Source of the DNA: Blakeslea trispora
Taxonomy: Eukaryota > Mucoromycota > Mucoromycetes > Mucorales > Choanephoraceae
Reading direction: 5' to 3'
Length of the DNA: 64,000 bases
Assembly (NCBI GenBank): GCA_025331445.1
Contig: JAIWNE010000043.1
Location: 1-64,000, forward strand
Positions 1 through 11,287 of this stretch are shown piece by piece; position 1 is the first letter of the stretch; the number at the start of each line of letters is the position of its first letter. The position numbers were made by a program, and so were the translations under genes. The notes under the pieces are model-generated. The model was not told where the DNA came from. It worked only from the letters and a program-made list of their open reading frames with translations, and did not search any database.

Positions 1-603
1 GTCTGACTGTAAGACGTATATGAAACAAGCAAAAATTTCGAACACTTATAACATCCGTTTGAGTTGTTTTATGAGTGAGTATTAAATCTACAAAACAAAA
101 TTCACTGAACAAAGTAGGGTATTACTACAAGGTAACAGAAAAGCCGCTGACACAAAACCAGAGCTAATTGGATTGTGCAATGCTTCTAAAAACCATTTGA
201 ATTACCGTACTATACCCATCTCAAGCGGAAAAAACGGTATTTGGCTGGTACACACTTCGATTGGCGTGTATTTTTTTTTTTTTTTTGCTTTAAAAAAATA
301 ATAATAATACACATTGTTACTGCGGCATTCAGCCAAACAAACTCAAAGAAAGAGACAAAGAAGAAGAAAGAGAAAAGTAAAGAATTCAGCGCGCCTTGTA
401 CCTAGGTTGAGCGAATTGTGTCAGAGTCTTTAGATCATTTTTTTCTTTATATAGTCATTAGATTGACAATGGCATCATTTTGTTTGCTTATTTGAAAATG
501 CTCGTGCGACCGGAACTCTAAAAAAGGTGTATTTATAATCCTATTTGCATTTTGTCTATCATTTTTTCTTTTTCGTGTTTCGACTATTGCTTTATTACGC
601 AAC
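1..603. other. intergenic region upstream of the aldo-keto reductase
   Basis: No coding exon is recognised here. The stretch is A+T-rich, with a T run near 270-286 followed by an A/T-rich segment, and pyrimidine-rich sequence just before the ATG at 604, as seen upstream of other genes in this window. It probably contains the promoter and 5' UTR of the downstream gene, but no specific element can be named. Confidence 0.5.
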
Positions 604-1758
604 ATGACTATTGATTACGTTACTTTAGACCGTTCAGGTGACAAGATGCCTCTTCGCGGCTTTGGCTGTTGGAAGATTGACAAGAAGGATGCCGAAGAAA
701 CCGTCTATCAGGCCATCAAAGTAGGTTACAGACTCTTTGATGGTGCTTGTGATTATGGTAATGAAGTCGAAGTTGGCCGCGGTGTTAACAGAGCTATCAA
801 GGAAGGATTGGTCAAGCGTGAAGATCTCTTCAGTAAGTCTAAATATGTTGTGTTGGTAAATCTATACTGAATTTAGATGTTAGTTGTCACAAAGTTATGG
901 AACACCTTCCATAGCAAGCAACATGTACGTGCTGCTTTCGACAGACAGTTGAAGGATTGGGGTCTTGATTACTTTGATCTTTACTTGATTCACTGTAAGT
1001 TGTCTTTCTTGTTTGTTTTACAATAGTGCTCTAGAGAACAAAGGGACTTATTATATTTGACTTTTATTAGTCCCCATTCCTTTGCAATATGTTGATCCTT
1101 CTGTCAACTATCCTCCTGAATGGTACGTTCCTGGCGCCAAGACTTTGACCTTGGAACGTTCTCCTATCCATGAATGTTGGGCTGAAATGGAAAAGCTCGT
1201 TGAAGCCAACTTGACACGTAATATTGGTATTGCTAACTTCAACTGTCAAGCCATCATGGACTTGTTGACTTATGCCAAGATTAAGCCCTCTGTCTTGCAG
1301 GTAATTTATTCATTTCCCTATTCTTTAAAGAGCAAACAAAGAGTACTAAATACGAAATACAGATTGAACTTCATCCTTACTTGCCTCAAGATCGTTTGGT
1401 CAAGTGGGTCAAGGACCAAGGTATTCAAGTTACTGCTTACTCTTCTTTCGGCCCTACATCCTATGTCAACTTGAGTGACTCTGGAAAGGATTACCAATCT
1501 TTACTTGAGCACGATCAAATCAAATCTATTGGTAACAAGCACAACGTATCTGCCGGTCAGGTCTTACTCCGTTGGGCTTTAGACAGAGAAATTGCCGTTA
1601 TTCCCAAGAGTGTCAATGTAGATAGAATGAAGAGCAACCTTGATATTTTGGATATCAAATTTGATGAACAAGACAACAAGGCCTTGGATGCCCTAAGAAC
1701 TAACCAAAGATTCAACGATCCTATGATCTTTGGCTTTGGTATCCCTCTTTTTGATTAA
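604..1758 (+). CDS. aldo-keto reductase, D-xylose reductase type (NAD(P)H-dependent)
   Basis: Four exons join in frame: 604-832, 884-994, 1071-1300 and 1363-1758, with GT-AG introns of 51-76 nt. The product is about 320 aa, the usual length for this family. The family fold is a TIM barrel that reduces aldoses such as xylose to the polyol in the cytosol. Visible motifs are GFGCWKI at the start, [11 protein letters not shown] carrying the catalytic Asp and Tyr, TKLW with the catalytic Lys, LIHFP with the catalytic His, IGIANFN, and IPKSVNVDR, the C-terminal cofactor loop whose Lys and Arg contact the NADPH phosphate. The C-terminus (RFNDP then IPLFD) ends as in fungal xylose reductases. Substrate preference is inferred; GRE3-type general aldose reductase is the alternative. 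The next gene is convergent, with the two stops about 45 nt apart. Confidence 0.9.
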
Positions 1759-1800
1759 AATTCTTTTCTTTTTATTGTAATAAAAAAAGCATATATCTAT

Positions 1801-3533
1801 CTAATGTTGAGCTACGCCAGCTTCAAGCATAGCATGTCTGGCGTGAATACCTTGGAATCGTCGACGCTTGGCATCAATCCATAACATAGTCTCTGCATAA
1901 GTTCTTGGAAGAATACGGCGAAGTTTGATTTTATCATTTCCACTAGCCAAGGTGAAATGGAACACATTGGTAGTCTCGCGTGTGTTCTTTTCAATATTGA
2001 CTACCTCAGCCATAACGCGTACTTGTACGGTACGATGAGGATATCCTTCAGATAAGACTATAGCGGACCTCAAATTAAGTAATGTGCCCACATGAACCGG
2101 CTTTCTAAAAGTGACTTCATCCATCGATAGTAAAGTAGGTGAAGACGTCTTCATAAAGAGAGCCGTGTTGGCATAGGCCAACTCATAGGCACGGCGCATA
2201 AGATAGCCACCAAAGATGTTATTGTGAATGTTACGATCTTGAGGCTGCATGATGAAGTTGCTCTCAATCTTTGTATCACGCATCCAGACTAGGTTGTTTG
2301 GTAAGGGTTGTCTGTCATCTGCTGAGTTTGCTGTTAGGTAATCATCTGTTCCTTCCCCATGTAGATATTGAGAATACTGAAGAAAGATATCATGGATATC
2401 AAGACGCTCTTCAGGTGTTGGGGGTTGCCGAGTTAGTGATGTTTCTGCAGCACGTCTCTTTCTTTTCTTGTTTGCCTCTGCCATCTCAAACAATCGCTCT
2501 TCAGCAGGAGAGGTTAACTTCAATGGATTAATCTTGACAGGTTTTTGTGTAATGGAATCGATAGCAACCATAGTAAATCGAGTAGCCAGTACAGTGTTTC
2601 TACCAAGAATTCCGAGATTTTCTGGATTTTCAAAAGATTTAGGGTGATTGCTATTAAAATCATTTTCTAATACAGTCTCTGCCTTGATAAATACTAAAAA
2701 AAAAAATGATAATGATACACAAGGCGATTAGAATCTCGGCAACATGTCTAAATCTTTTTCTTTGGCCATCTCTTTTAAAATTCAACTTACTTTCCATGGA
2801 GCTACTACCCACGTAGGTGACATGACCACTAAGCTTGTAATTCTGTACACCTGCTTTTGGCAAAAATAAATCTAATCGATCTACACTTGCGGTGACAATA
2901 GTGACAGGTGAAGCTTCTTGGTCGCCATTATCAATATGCTTATAAGCTATGGCTCCTGCTAGTGCATCCAAATCTTTTTGATAGTAATCATGATATAATG
3001 AGTAAAATTTTCTTGTCTGAGATCCCCAGAAGATAGTAATCGTTTACCTTCCAACAATTTGCCGGTTCGAATAGTACCATCTGAAAAGACATACTCCTCC
3101 AATAACTCGGGAGATGACTTGAAAGGAAGATGCTCCTCCATATAGCTGTCTTTCATCTGAATTGAGAGAACCCATAAATCATTACTTTAGAATTAATGTT
3201 TGCATAAACACATACTGTTCGATCAATTAGTTTTCGAGGCTTTGATGGTTGAGCAGTTGACTTTTTCGATTCGTGTTGCAATATTTTGTCAGCCCAAAAT
3301 CCGGTAGGTCTTACACTATAGTTATTTTGAGGGTCTGTTTACTTGTCAGTCTAAACTCGAGCGTGTTCTGAATTTAAGCTAGAATTACCTTCTTTTACTT
3401 CATTTGCTGTAGCAGAAGAATGAAAAGCAGCATATCTATTTGCAATGGCTGGAATCATCTTTCTAAAGACAGCATTTTTCGTATGGCTTGACACAACTAG
3501 TTGACGCACATTTCTTTGACAGGTAATCCGCAT
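1801..3533 (-). CDS. mitochondrial acyl-CoA thioesterase, ACOT9-like (double HotDog)
   Basis: This spliced gene reads leftward from the ATG at 3533. Exon 1 (3533-3389) encodes a basic, Arg-rich N-terminus ending in FHSSA, which looks like a mitochondrial presequence. An intron starting at 3388 (GTAATT) and ending in AACAG joins it in frame to an exon containing PTGFWADK. Later exons carry KHIDNGDQ and YKLSGHVTYVGSSSME from the first HotDog domain, and the last long exon carries NNIFGGYLMRRAYELA, the second HotDog helix motif, followed by DEVTFRKPVHVG. The family hydrolyses acyl-CoA to free acid and CoA in the mitochondrial matrix. A Lys/Arg-rich linker (NKKRKRRAA) separates the two HotDog halves. 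Assignment to the ACOT9 family is firm; substrate chain length is unknown. Confidence 0.85.
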
Positions 3534-4088
3534 ATTTTGAATGATTAACTAAAGAAAATGATGAATAAAGTAGCCCCAGATTTTATTCTCTTGTAAGACT
3601 TTTTTTTTTTGGCCGGTTTATATGGCGGAGCTTGATTCGCCTAATTTCAATGATGAGTACATCCTGTGCTAAAGGCTTGTCTTGACCAACAAGTTTTCTT
3701 TTCCTTTTATGTATGTAGAAAATAAACATGTGATTTAAGTGTTGCAACTAAAGTGTATCAATTTTTTTAATAAAACTGGCAGAGATGCATGCTGGGCTAA
3801 ATGAGAGTTTACAGTTCATACTGATTTACCAAGTGTAGTCAATTAAGCATTTACATAATTGCAAGCTATGACAAAAAAGTATTGGATACTCAAATTTTGA
3901 CAACTATACAAATATAGTAAAATAGACAATAGCAACTTTAAAACAATGATTCAATGACAACAACCAGTAAAAAAACAGAGACAATACGTAAAACATCAGC
4001 ATTTAGCACTTTGTTTCTTTCATCTCCTTTCTCTTTTCATCCCTTTTTCTTTGTTACGCTCTGCTTCATTTTCTTTTCTTTTCAAGAA
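3534..4088. other. intergenic spacer
   Basis: This lies between the start of the thioesterase gene (leftward) and the start of the orphan gene at 4089 (rightward), so it probably contains two divergent promoters. It holds T runs and a C+T-rich stretch just before 4089. The frame of the downstream gene stays open back to 3954, but that extension is Ser/Phe-rich and reads like translated 5' UTR. No other feature was recognised. Confidence 0.4.
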
Positions 4089-4793
4089 ATGTACACAAAC
4101 TGGAAAGCGCAAACACCCGAAATACTAAAAGAACTTCGATGGTATTCTGTTACCCAATTAATAAACTATCTACATCAGGCAAGATCGTATATTCTTTCAC
4201 AACAGCAGCCTTCACGAAGAATTCCACCGCTTTTGACTTGCACCAAGTTTCCTGCAGGGAAGGAAGAGCGATTTCCTTTGCATGATTGTTATGTCTGTGA
4301 AAGCATTGGCAAATGGCATTCAAAACTTGATTTGATTCAACTAAATTTGCAATCTATAATGGATGAAAGGCAACCGATAGAAAAGATTGGAAGTATACAA
4401 ATAGAAACGCTGCAGCTCATCAATGACTTGCTGGTTTCATTTGAACGCAGAACAGATACTCTGACGCGGACTCAATTTGAAGCGCGATACCAATTAAGTT
4501 GGCAAGAAGATGTTCCAAGTGATCGTAGCACCATCTATTGCAAAAATCCTTTATGTTACTATCTCAGTTATCTAACCTTGGTTTTTAACCAAATCGTTCA
4601 TCTGATGAGCAGCATTAAACCACGCGTAATAAAAAAAACTTGGTTGAATGTTTCCTCTTAAAATATTTTGGTTTTCAGATCCATTAAGCATTGATTTACA
4701 ACTCATTTATCTACTGTTTTGTTTTAGGAAACTACTACAGTTATGCCACTCTGGCGTGCCGTTTTTCGCAATCACCCTTTGAAGAGGATATGA
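4089..4793 (+). CDS. hypothetical protein, about 200 aa
   Basis: Exon 1 is taken from the ATG at 4089 to 4625. A canonical GTAATA donor follows, and the TTTTAG acceptor at 4727 joins in frame to an exon ending at the TGA at 4791-4793. The predicted protein is about 200 aa. It contains KELRWYSVTQLINYLHQAR near the N-terminus, a Cys pair in HDCYVCESIGKWH, amphipathic helices around residues 80-130, and CKNPLCYY near residue 155. The Cys/His pattern could bind metal but matches no domain I recognise. No signal peptide is seen when the 4089 start is used. The unspliced reading ends with a Lys/Val-rich tail, so splicing gives the more natural C-terminus. Function unknown. Confidence 0.5.
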
Positions 4794-5744
4794 ACCCTCC
4801 AACACACTGTTTTTTGAGTTGTAGGTTTTTAGATATTTTGCTTGCATGCCATGAACAAAAGCTTGCAATTTGTACTACTTTTTTGTTTTCCTCGATGCAA
4901 TTTCTTATACTTTACTGCTCTTCAAAAGAAGATAGTAGATTCAAGCTATCTCGCTATAAAATGAGCCGCTTGTTCGTGATTCAAAGAATACGTTTATATA
5001 TCAAATGAGAGAGAAAATAGAAGAGCGCGTAAAAGAACTTAAAGATGTTTATGGCTTTAAAGACAATAGACGATGATTGTTGATTGGCAATCAATAGCTT
5101 TGTTGGTTTAAGTGAATTAACTTATCGAATGCCAAGCAAAGATTTTAGGAGAATTTTGATATATGTCTTCTGTTTAAGTTTGTCATAGTCTTAGCATGGA
5201 CTGCATTGACTATAGGGCTAAATAGGCTCAATTGAACTTCTCATGCTTAGTGTAGCTCAATGTTTGCTGTTAGGTGTTGAAGTATTAAAGGCAAACACTT
5301 TTTATTTATTGTACACAATGCGTCATTGTGTCGAAAAAATAGGAAGAAATACACAGAAATTATCAGCGTTATACACAACAATTTGATACACCAATCAGTC
5401 TTGACACACTCAGGGTTATTGATCAGTAGTGTGGTCAATTTGCTTTACAAAAACACAAAGAAGAAGTATTCTTTTTCCCTCTTTTTCTTTTCTCTAATTA
5501 TTACCAAAATGAATACTCTACACTCACAGGTAGCAAAGCTGTTCAGTAAACTATGAGCTATTTGCTAATGATTGCTTAGATTAGTACATTAAAACCTTCC
5601 TGCTATTTACATGATATGTAAAAGAGAAACTGCTAGGAAAAAAAGGCATGTATTTTATTATGATTGTTGTCGCGTATCTGTACTGATCAAGGTGAAAAGC
5701 TTTTTCTTTAGTTGTTCTTTTCTTGAAAACGAGGAAAGTCATCC
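4794..5744. other. intergenic spacer
   Basis: About 950 bp of A+T-rich sequence with only short open frames on both strands, rich in Phe, Ile and Lys as expected of chance frames here. No coding motif, RNA gene or repeat was recognised. Confidence 0.4.
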
Positions 5745-6350
5745 ATGCAAGAACTAAGAAGATATCTGAGAAGCAGAAAACTAAAACAATGTTTACACTT
5801 TAGACTTTCCAAGTTTGTAGGGGTCATACTCTTTCTAGTAGAGATTGCGAAAAACGGAACACCAGAGCGGCATGACTGTAGTGGCCTCCTTTGTTCAAAA
5901 CAGGTGAAGTTATCCTGGACTCTTCTGGCTAGATGCTTAAAGCGGATGATGTTGTTGAATCAGACGGTACTGAGTTTTGTCTGTTCGAAACATCTGGTGT
6001 TTATGGAACCTTTGACAATAGTTGTTTTTGCAAGGACTATGTCAAGGGCTCTTTTGGCGCGCTGACATTTCTGGGAAAGATCTTGAAGACATGCTTCTAC
6101 GCCACCGAAGACACGTTGCGCGAGTTGAAGGTGATGTTTGTACTTGCAAGAGGTAAGGCTACCGCTTAGTTTTTAGTTAAACATTACACTAACATCAGGT
6201 TCTTTTTTTTTTTTTTCTTAAAAAAAATAGGCAGCCGCATTCATTTGTGGGTCGCTGGAAATGCCTGCCAATGATGTTCAGGTTATAAAACATCTGTTCT
6301 ATACTGAAGTCCCAACAAATGTCAGCCAGCGACTATGGTATCATCTTGCC
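5745..6350 (+). pseudogene. decayed gene of a lineage-specific family
   Basis: The best coding signal runs from about 5905 to 6155. It reads as TGEVILDSSG, an in-frame TAG, then ADDVVESDGTEFCLFETSG, and continues through KGSFGALTFLGKIL and ELKVMFVLARG. A GTAAGG donor at about 6155 and an AAATAG acceptor near 6230 would add SRIHLWVAGNACQ before a stop. The region upstream is broken by frame changes and stops. The pattern SDGTEF, then ETSG, then LKVMFV resembles, from memory, large uncharacterised protein families in Mucorales, but no named domain can be assigned. The stop codons and lack of a continuous start make it a relic or a very partial gene. Confidence 0.45.
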
Positions 6351-7434
6351 TAAACAAATTGATGACTCTGCTTTGACCAACAAACTTGTACCTGCAAATC
6401 AATCAACAAAAAACTTGTAATCACTTGATTTTCTTCAATGTACCAAGCCTTTGCTTTTTTGTATATAAAATCATTGTACAGTTTAATTATTACAAATTCG
6501 TTATCTCAACTTGCTTTTATCAGGATCATTTGTTAGCTCAACCTAACAATAACAAATCCACTATTTTGATTGTATTGTATAATCTACATGAGTACCTCGA
6601 TTTGTGAACAAATTCAGCTGTTTGTTTTATGTACGCTACACAACAGTCAACATCATTGTAGTGTAAAATCCACTTTTGTTCGCGGTTTAATCATATTGGT
6701 TAATGCTTCAACCTCTCACAAAAAGTGTGTAAACCTCTCATTTACATCTGAAAAACCAGTAGTACAAGCGGAGGTATGAAATCATTGGTTGACTGGGAGC
6801 CTTTTGATTGGCAGGAAAATTTAGTAGTGGTAGTTAAACAGCAAAATTCAACTAAAAATAAATCTAAAAATAAGACTTGTACTGTTTGCAATGATAAAAA
6901 CAACGACTCTATTGGAATGATCATACTCTATACTTTTGCTATTGAATGTATCTATAGATATGGTCATCAACCACAGTCACTTTTACTGAATAAATTGTCG
7001 TTGATATTAACTATTTGAATTGGATAGAGAGGCAGGCTTATTGAGTTTCCAATTTGTAACCAGGTTAACTTGCGAATGGGAGAGTCTAACGATGATGTTC
7101 CTGCTTTTGAGACTGCTTCGTGCGAACACAGTCACCTGATTCGATCTCAGAACGCCACTCTGAAAAGTATTTAAAGGGCTCCAAAGTTTGCAATAATTTT
7201 GTTTTCTTTGTACTTCTGTCCTGTGCTCAGATCGGATAAATCTTTCGCCTTTTACTAAAGATTTCCGTGGTTGCGGGACATTAAGGAAGTTTACCCTAAT
7301 TTTTTGTCAACCTTTTTTGCCTTTTGGCAAAATTTGGTTTTTTTTTTACAAAATTTATTTATTACAATAAAATGAAAATGAAAAAATAATATTATAAAAC
7401 CAAAAACACACTTTTGAGATTAATGTTGCTATTT
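6351..7434. other. intergenic spacer
   Basis: About 1.1 kb between the decayed gene and the 3' end of the kinase gene. It contains several short unsupported frames; one at 6776-7018 is Lys/Asn-rich with TCTVCNDKN. The last 100 bp are very A+T-rich and probably form the kinase 3' UTR. No RNA gene or mobile element was recognised. Confidence 0.4.
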
Positions 7435-10195
7435 TTAATGATTTTTGAGAAGTTCCAGTTGCCTTCTCATTGTATCGTTTTCTCTTTGTAACAATAAATT
7501 CTCACGCTGATAAGACTGGAGGCGTTGCTCAAGCTCCTCCTATATTATAAAATTAGTTCGAGCCATTTAACAACATGTAAATACATACCACAACTGAAAC
7601 GAGTTCTTGTTGAGTAGGTCTGGATTCAGCTGAAGGCGTTTTTGGAACCTGGTTAAGGGCTGAAGAAAGTTCACTTAAAAGCTGCTTTTGAATATTGTTC
7701 TGTTTTAGCAGCTCATCGATTTGATGATAAATGGCTGGTACGGCAGTACGTTTGCCACCTCTTGCAAAAACGTTAGAAACATCTGTTTGCTGTCGATTAG
7801 TGCAGTCGTTGGTTGTAAGCTCGAATCTTCCTACTTTTCGCGATTCAATTGCCAAGTCTGCTGAAAGACTCCCCTTTGAATGAGATATTGATTTTTCTTT
7901 TACAAGAGGATACGAGCTGGCAGATGCGTTAGAACCGTGATGAGATAAAGAAATTGCTTGAGATACAGTAGGAGGAGATAGCTGAAAATGAGGCCGTGAT
8001 TTTCTATCTATTCATAACGAAAAAAAAAAGCATCAGATTTTATTCTTATAACTCATCTTGACCCTCTTTCTCGCTCATTCAAATTACTCATATTGTTATC
8101 ATGACTAATAGTACGATGCAATGTTTTGCCGTTTGGTAACCTGGTGGTTTCTTCTGAAAAGCTTACGGAAGGTGTTTTTTCATGAAGACTACTATGTCTT
8201 GGTCTTCCCATATGGTTGATTGATGGATTGATGCTTTTGTTAGCTTCCTATGTAGATAGCATTGATGAGTCTAACAGTCCCTCCTTTTTTTTTGTGCCTT
8301 TCATTTTTATATTGTTTTGGCACATATTTGTGAGGTTATTACATCAGTCAAGAATGAAAACGGGGCAGAGCCTTGATAACGATGCCTACTGTTTGCTATT
8401 TGTGAGGGCTCTATTTTAAAGTCATCGCTAAGGGCTCTACCTTTTCTTGTTACTACAGAAAACAAAAAAAAAGATTAAATATCCTAGAAAACGTGTTGCC
8501 TCTAATATAACATACCTTGAGTTGAACCAAAAGGAGTTGCTGTTGTCGCTGAACAAGAGGCAGAAGGAGTATAAGACCAAGAGACTGAGGATGCATGTGA
8601 AGGCTTACGAACAACAACATGGCCAAAGGATATATGTCGCTTTGGCACATGCAACTCTGGTAAAGCATGACACATATCTGAGCTTGCTTTCTTATCATCA
8701 TTGAAATCCCATTCATCTGTGCTTGTTGAAGCAGTGGATTTATGCATAAATTTTTTAATTGGTCTGCATTCAATAGGTGGGATATCTGCAATCAAATGCT
8801 TTGCCAACCATTCAGGCTTTTTGGCTTGTTTGAAAAAGGGATGTTGAAGTAGTTTCTCTGATGTTGGCCTAAAGAAAGAAAGAGATGCGCTCCGTTTTAG
8901 TTACACTCTCTTTTTTTTTTTTACAGGGCTGGACTAGAGGATTTACCGTTTTGTGGGATCCTTGTGCATACATAAATCAATCATTTCTTTAAAGGCTTTT
9001 GAAAATTTGTTTGTTGTGGTCTCGCGAGATAATGTGGGTGGCTCATTATTCAATGTCATCATCAAGACCTACACTATGCCGTCAATCAAAATAAACAGGT
9101 CAACCTAACTCTCCTCTCTTTATCCCTTTTTAGTTCATTATATACCTTTAAAGGAGGAAGTTTAGCAAAGGGTGCATGTCCTGTTGCAAGTTCGATCGCA
9201 GTAATTCCAAAGCTCCAAATATCTGCTTTATAGTCATAATCAGCCTGTTCCATGACTTCAGGAGCCATCCAACATGGCTAAAACAAGAATTAACATTTCA
9301 TTTGAACATTATTCACCCATCAACTTACAGTGCCAACAAATGTTTTTCTCATGCCCCTCTCTCCTGTTTCCATCAGTGAGCTTGATACACCAAAGTCAGC
9401 AAGTAGAACAGTACCATCCTGATCCATCAATAAATTGCCGGCTTTTACATCACGATGAATATGTCCATTTTTGTGCAAGTAAGCTAGTCCCTCTAAGGCT
9501 TGTTTAAGAATAGTAGCAATACTGATTTCGTCCAATCCTTCAGGAAAACTTATCTTCATGATGTCCAGACAAGAACCTAAAGAAAATTTTCTTTGACAAT
9601 TAAAAATCATGGTTGATAAGATTAGAGGTGAGAGTGAGACTTTCCTACAGCCATATATGGTGTAACTATATGAAGTTTGGATCCATGCATGAATGAGCCA
9701 TATACTTGTAACACATGAGGATGCTTTGACAGTGCCATAAGTGCTGTTTCTCTCTATTCAGGTAATAATATACAGGTCAAATCTTTCTGCTTTTCTGAGA
9801 CTCCATTGTGTACATACTCGTAGTCCGTCGATTTGATTTCGCTCAAACATATCAAGGTCGATTACTTTTATGGCTACCCGCTTGTTTTGAGGTAAATAAG
9901 TTGCGCGATATACAATTGCAGACGATCCATAACCTATGCATGCATGAATAACGTTTGGAAAATCACACATCTGAATAGATTCTATACCTATTGGTTGCTT
10001 CATTTCAAAATCATCTATGTTTGTCTGATGTTGAGCAGAATGATCATTATCTTCTGAAGGTGGATTTATCTTGATTGTCTCTAGAATCCTTTTGGCATCA
10101 ATGATAGATGAACTCTGTGTGGGACTGTTGACCAAGATGGGTTTGACAATTGGATCAGTGCTTATCAGCTCTGGTTGGTTAGTGAGTGTGAACAT
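7435..10195 (-). CDS. STE20-family Ser/Thr kinase of the SPAK/OSR1 (FRAY) group
   Basis: This multi-exon gene reads leftward from the ATG at 10195 (MFTLTNQPE). An upstream in-frame ATG at 10309 would add a hydrophobic, Phe-rich stretch that looks like 5' UTR. The kinase domain occupies roughly residues 55-330: GYGSSAIVY (P-loop), VAIKVIDLD (catalytic Lys), [10 protein letters not shown] (catalytic loop), ADFGVSS (DFG), [17 protein letters not shown], and [18 protein letters not shown]. The activation loop and APEVMEQ motif match SPAK/OSR1 kinases, which regulate ion transport and stress responses in animals. The C-terminal half is Ser-rich and ends in a predicted coiled coil ([14 protein letters not shown] then LLKNH). 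I see no CCT docking domain, so how it meets its substrates may differ from animals. It is divergent from NOG1, about 1.1 kb apart. Confidence 0.87.
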
Positions 10196-11287
10196 GGATT
10201 TAAAGAAAGAAAGAAGGATAAAAAAAATAGAGAGAATAAAGAATTGAAAAAATGAAGGCTCTTTATTTATTGAAAGGAGGCATATGACATGATAGGAGAA
10301 CACAAACAAACGGAGACTGCAAGAACCCTAATTTTGTTACTATCATTAAAAATAAAAGTACTAGCCAATGTTCTGATTATTTTAATAGTTAAAAAAAACT
10401 AGTTCAACTGAAAACACACTGGTATCTTATGATAAGCAGAAGTTGTTTATGCTCAATATTCACACTGGGGCTTGCTATACCTATGCGAAAGATGATTGAG
10501 CAAACACTAAGTATTAGGTATGGTTATAAGCAAAGAAACCATGTATCAAATTTGAATGACTGAGCTTCTAGACACGGGCCTATTGTGGCTGTCAATTCGA
10601 ATAAAGGCCAACTCACTTAATCTGAACAGCAAATAGTGTTAGCTTTAAGGGCCAAGGTTACTTGTGTTAAATCTATTAAGGATAAACTATTTAATGTTAC
10701 ATCAAGCAATATTATCATCATGTTCGCCTTTCAAAGACAAATGCTTATCTACTCTCTGTAGTGTAAAGTATATAGTCTCATTTACTATAGCTTGTTACTT
10801 GAAAAATACATCACTGAAAAGTATGCTTCTTGTACAAGACTTTAGTGGGCAGAATCCAAGAATACATCCACATTGCAAGTGATATTGATGCAAAGCATGC
10901 TAGACTGATCTCAGGAAGAAGTCGATTTTATATTTTTTGCAAGATTCACTCATGTTCGCCTGTTCTACCTTCATTATATTGTTAACGCAATCATCATGCC
11001 TGTGTAGCCAACATAACTCAAACAAAACTCTACAGAGAAATCATGCCTTGGGGGGGAACCTAACCCAGATTCTAGGTTACTCAGGAATCTCTGCATAAAT
11101 TGATAGAAATTCGAAGGCTTTTGTGGACTGCTTTTCTTCTCTTTTTTTTCTAACAGAAAAAGGAAACTGCCCATCAAATCAAAAGACAGTAAAAAAAAAA
11201 AAAACTCAAAAGCCAGTAAGCTACAGAACAAATCAAACGAATTGATATTTTTTTTTTCTTTTTTCTCTTTATACTCAACTTATCAAT
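10196..11287. other. divergent intergenic region between the kinase and NOG1
   Basis: About 1.1 kb between two divergently transcribed genes. It contains short frames without recognisable motifs, a G run at 11047-11053, A runs around 11190, and a T/C-rich tract ending just before the NOG1 ATG at 11288. It should contain both promoters. No specific binding site can be supported. Confidence 0.4.

Noticed and set aside
3340..3400. Stop codon and frame conflict at the end of thioesterase exon 1
   Set aside because: An intron from GTAATT (3388) to AACAG rejoins VKE to DPQNNYSVRPTGFW in frame, so the stop lies inside the intron.
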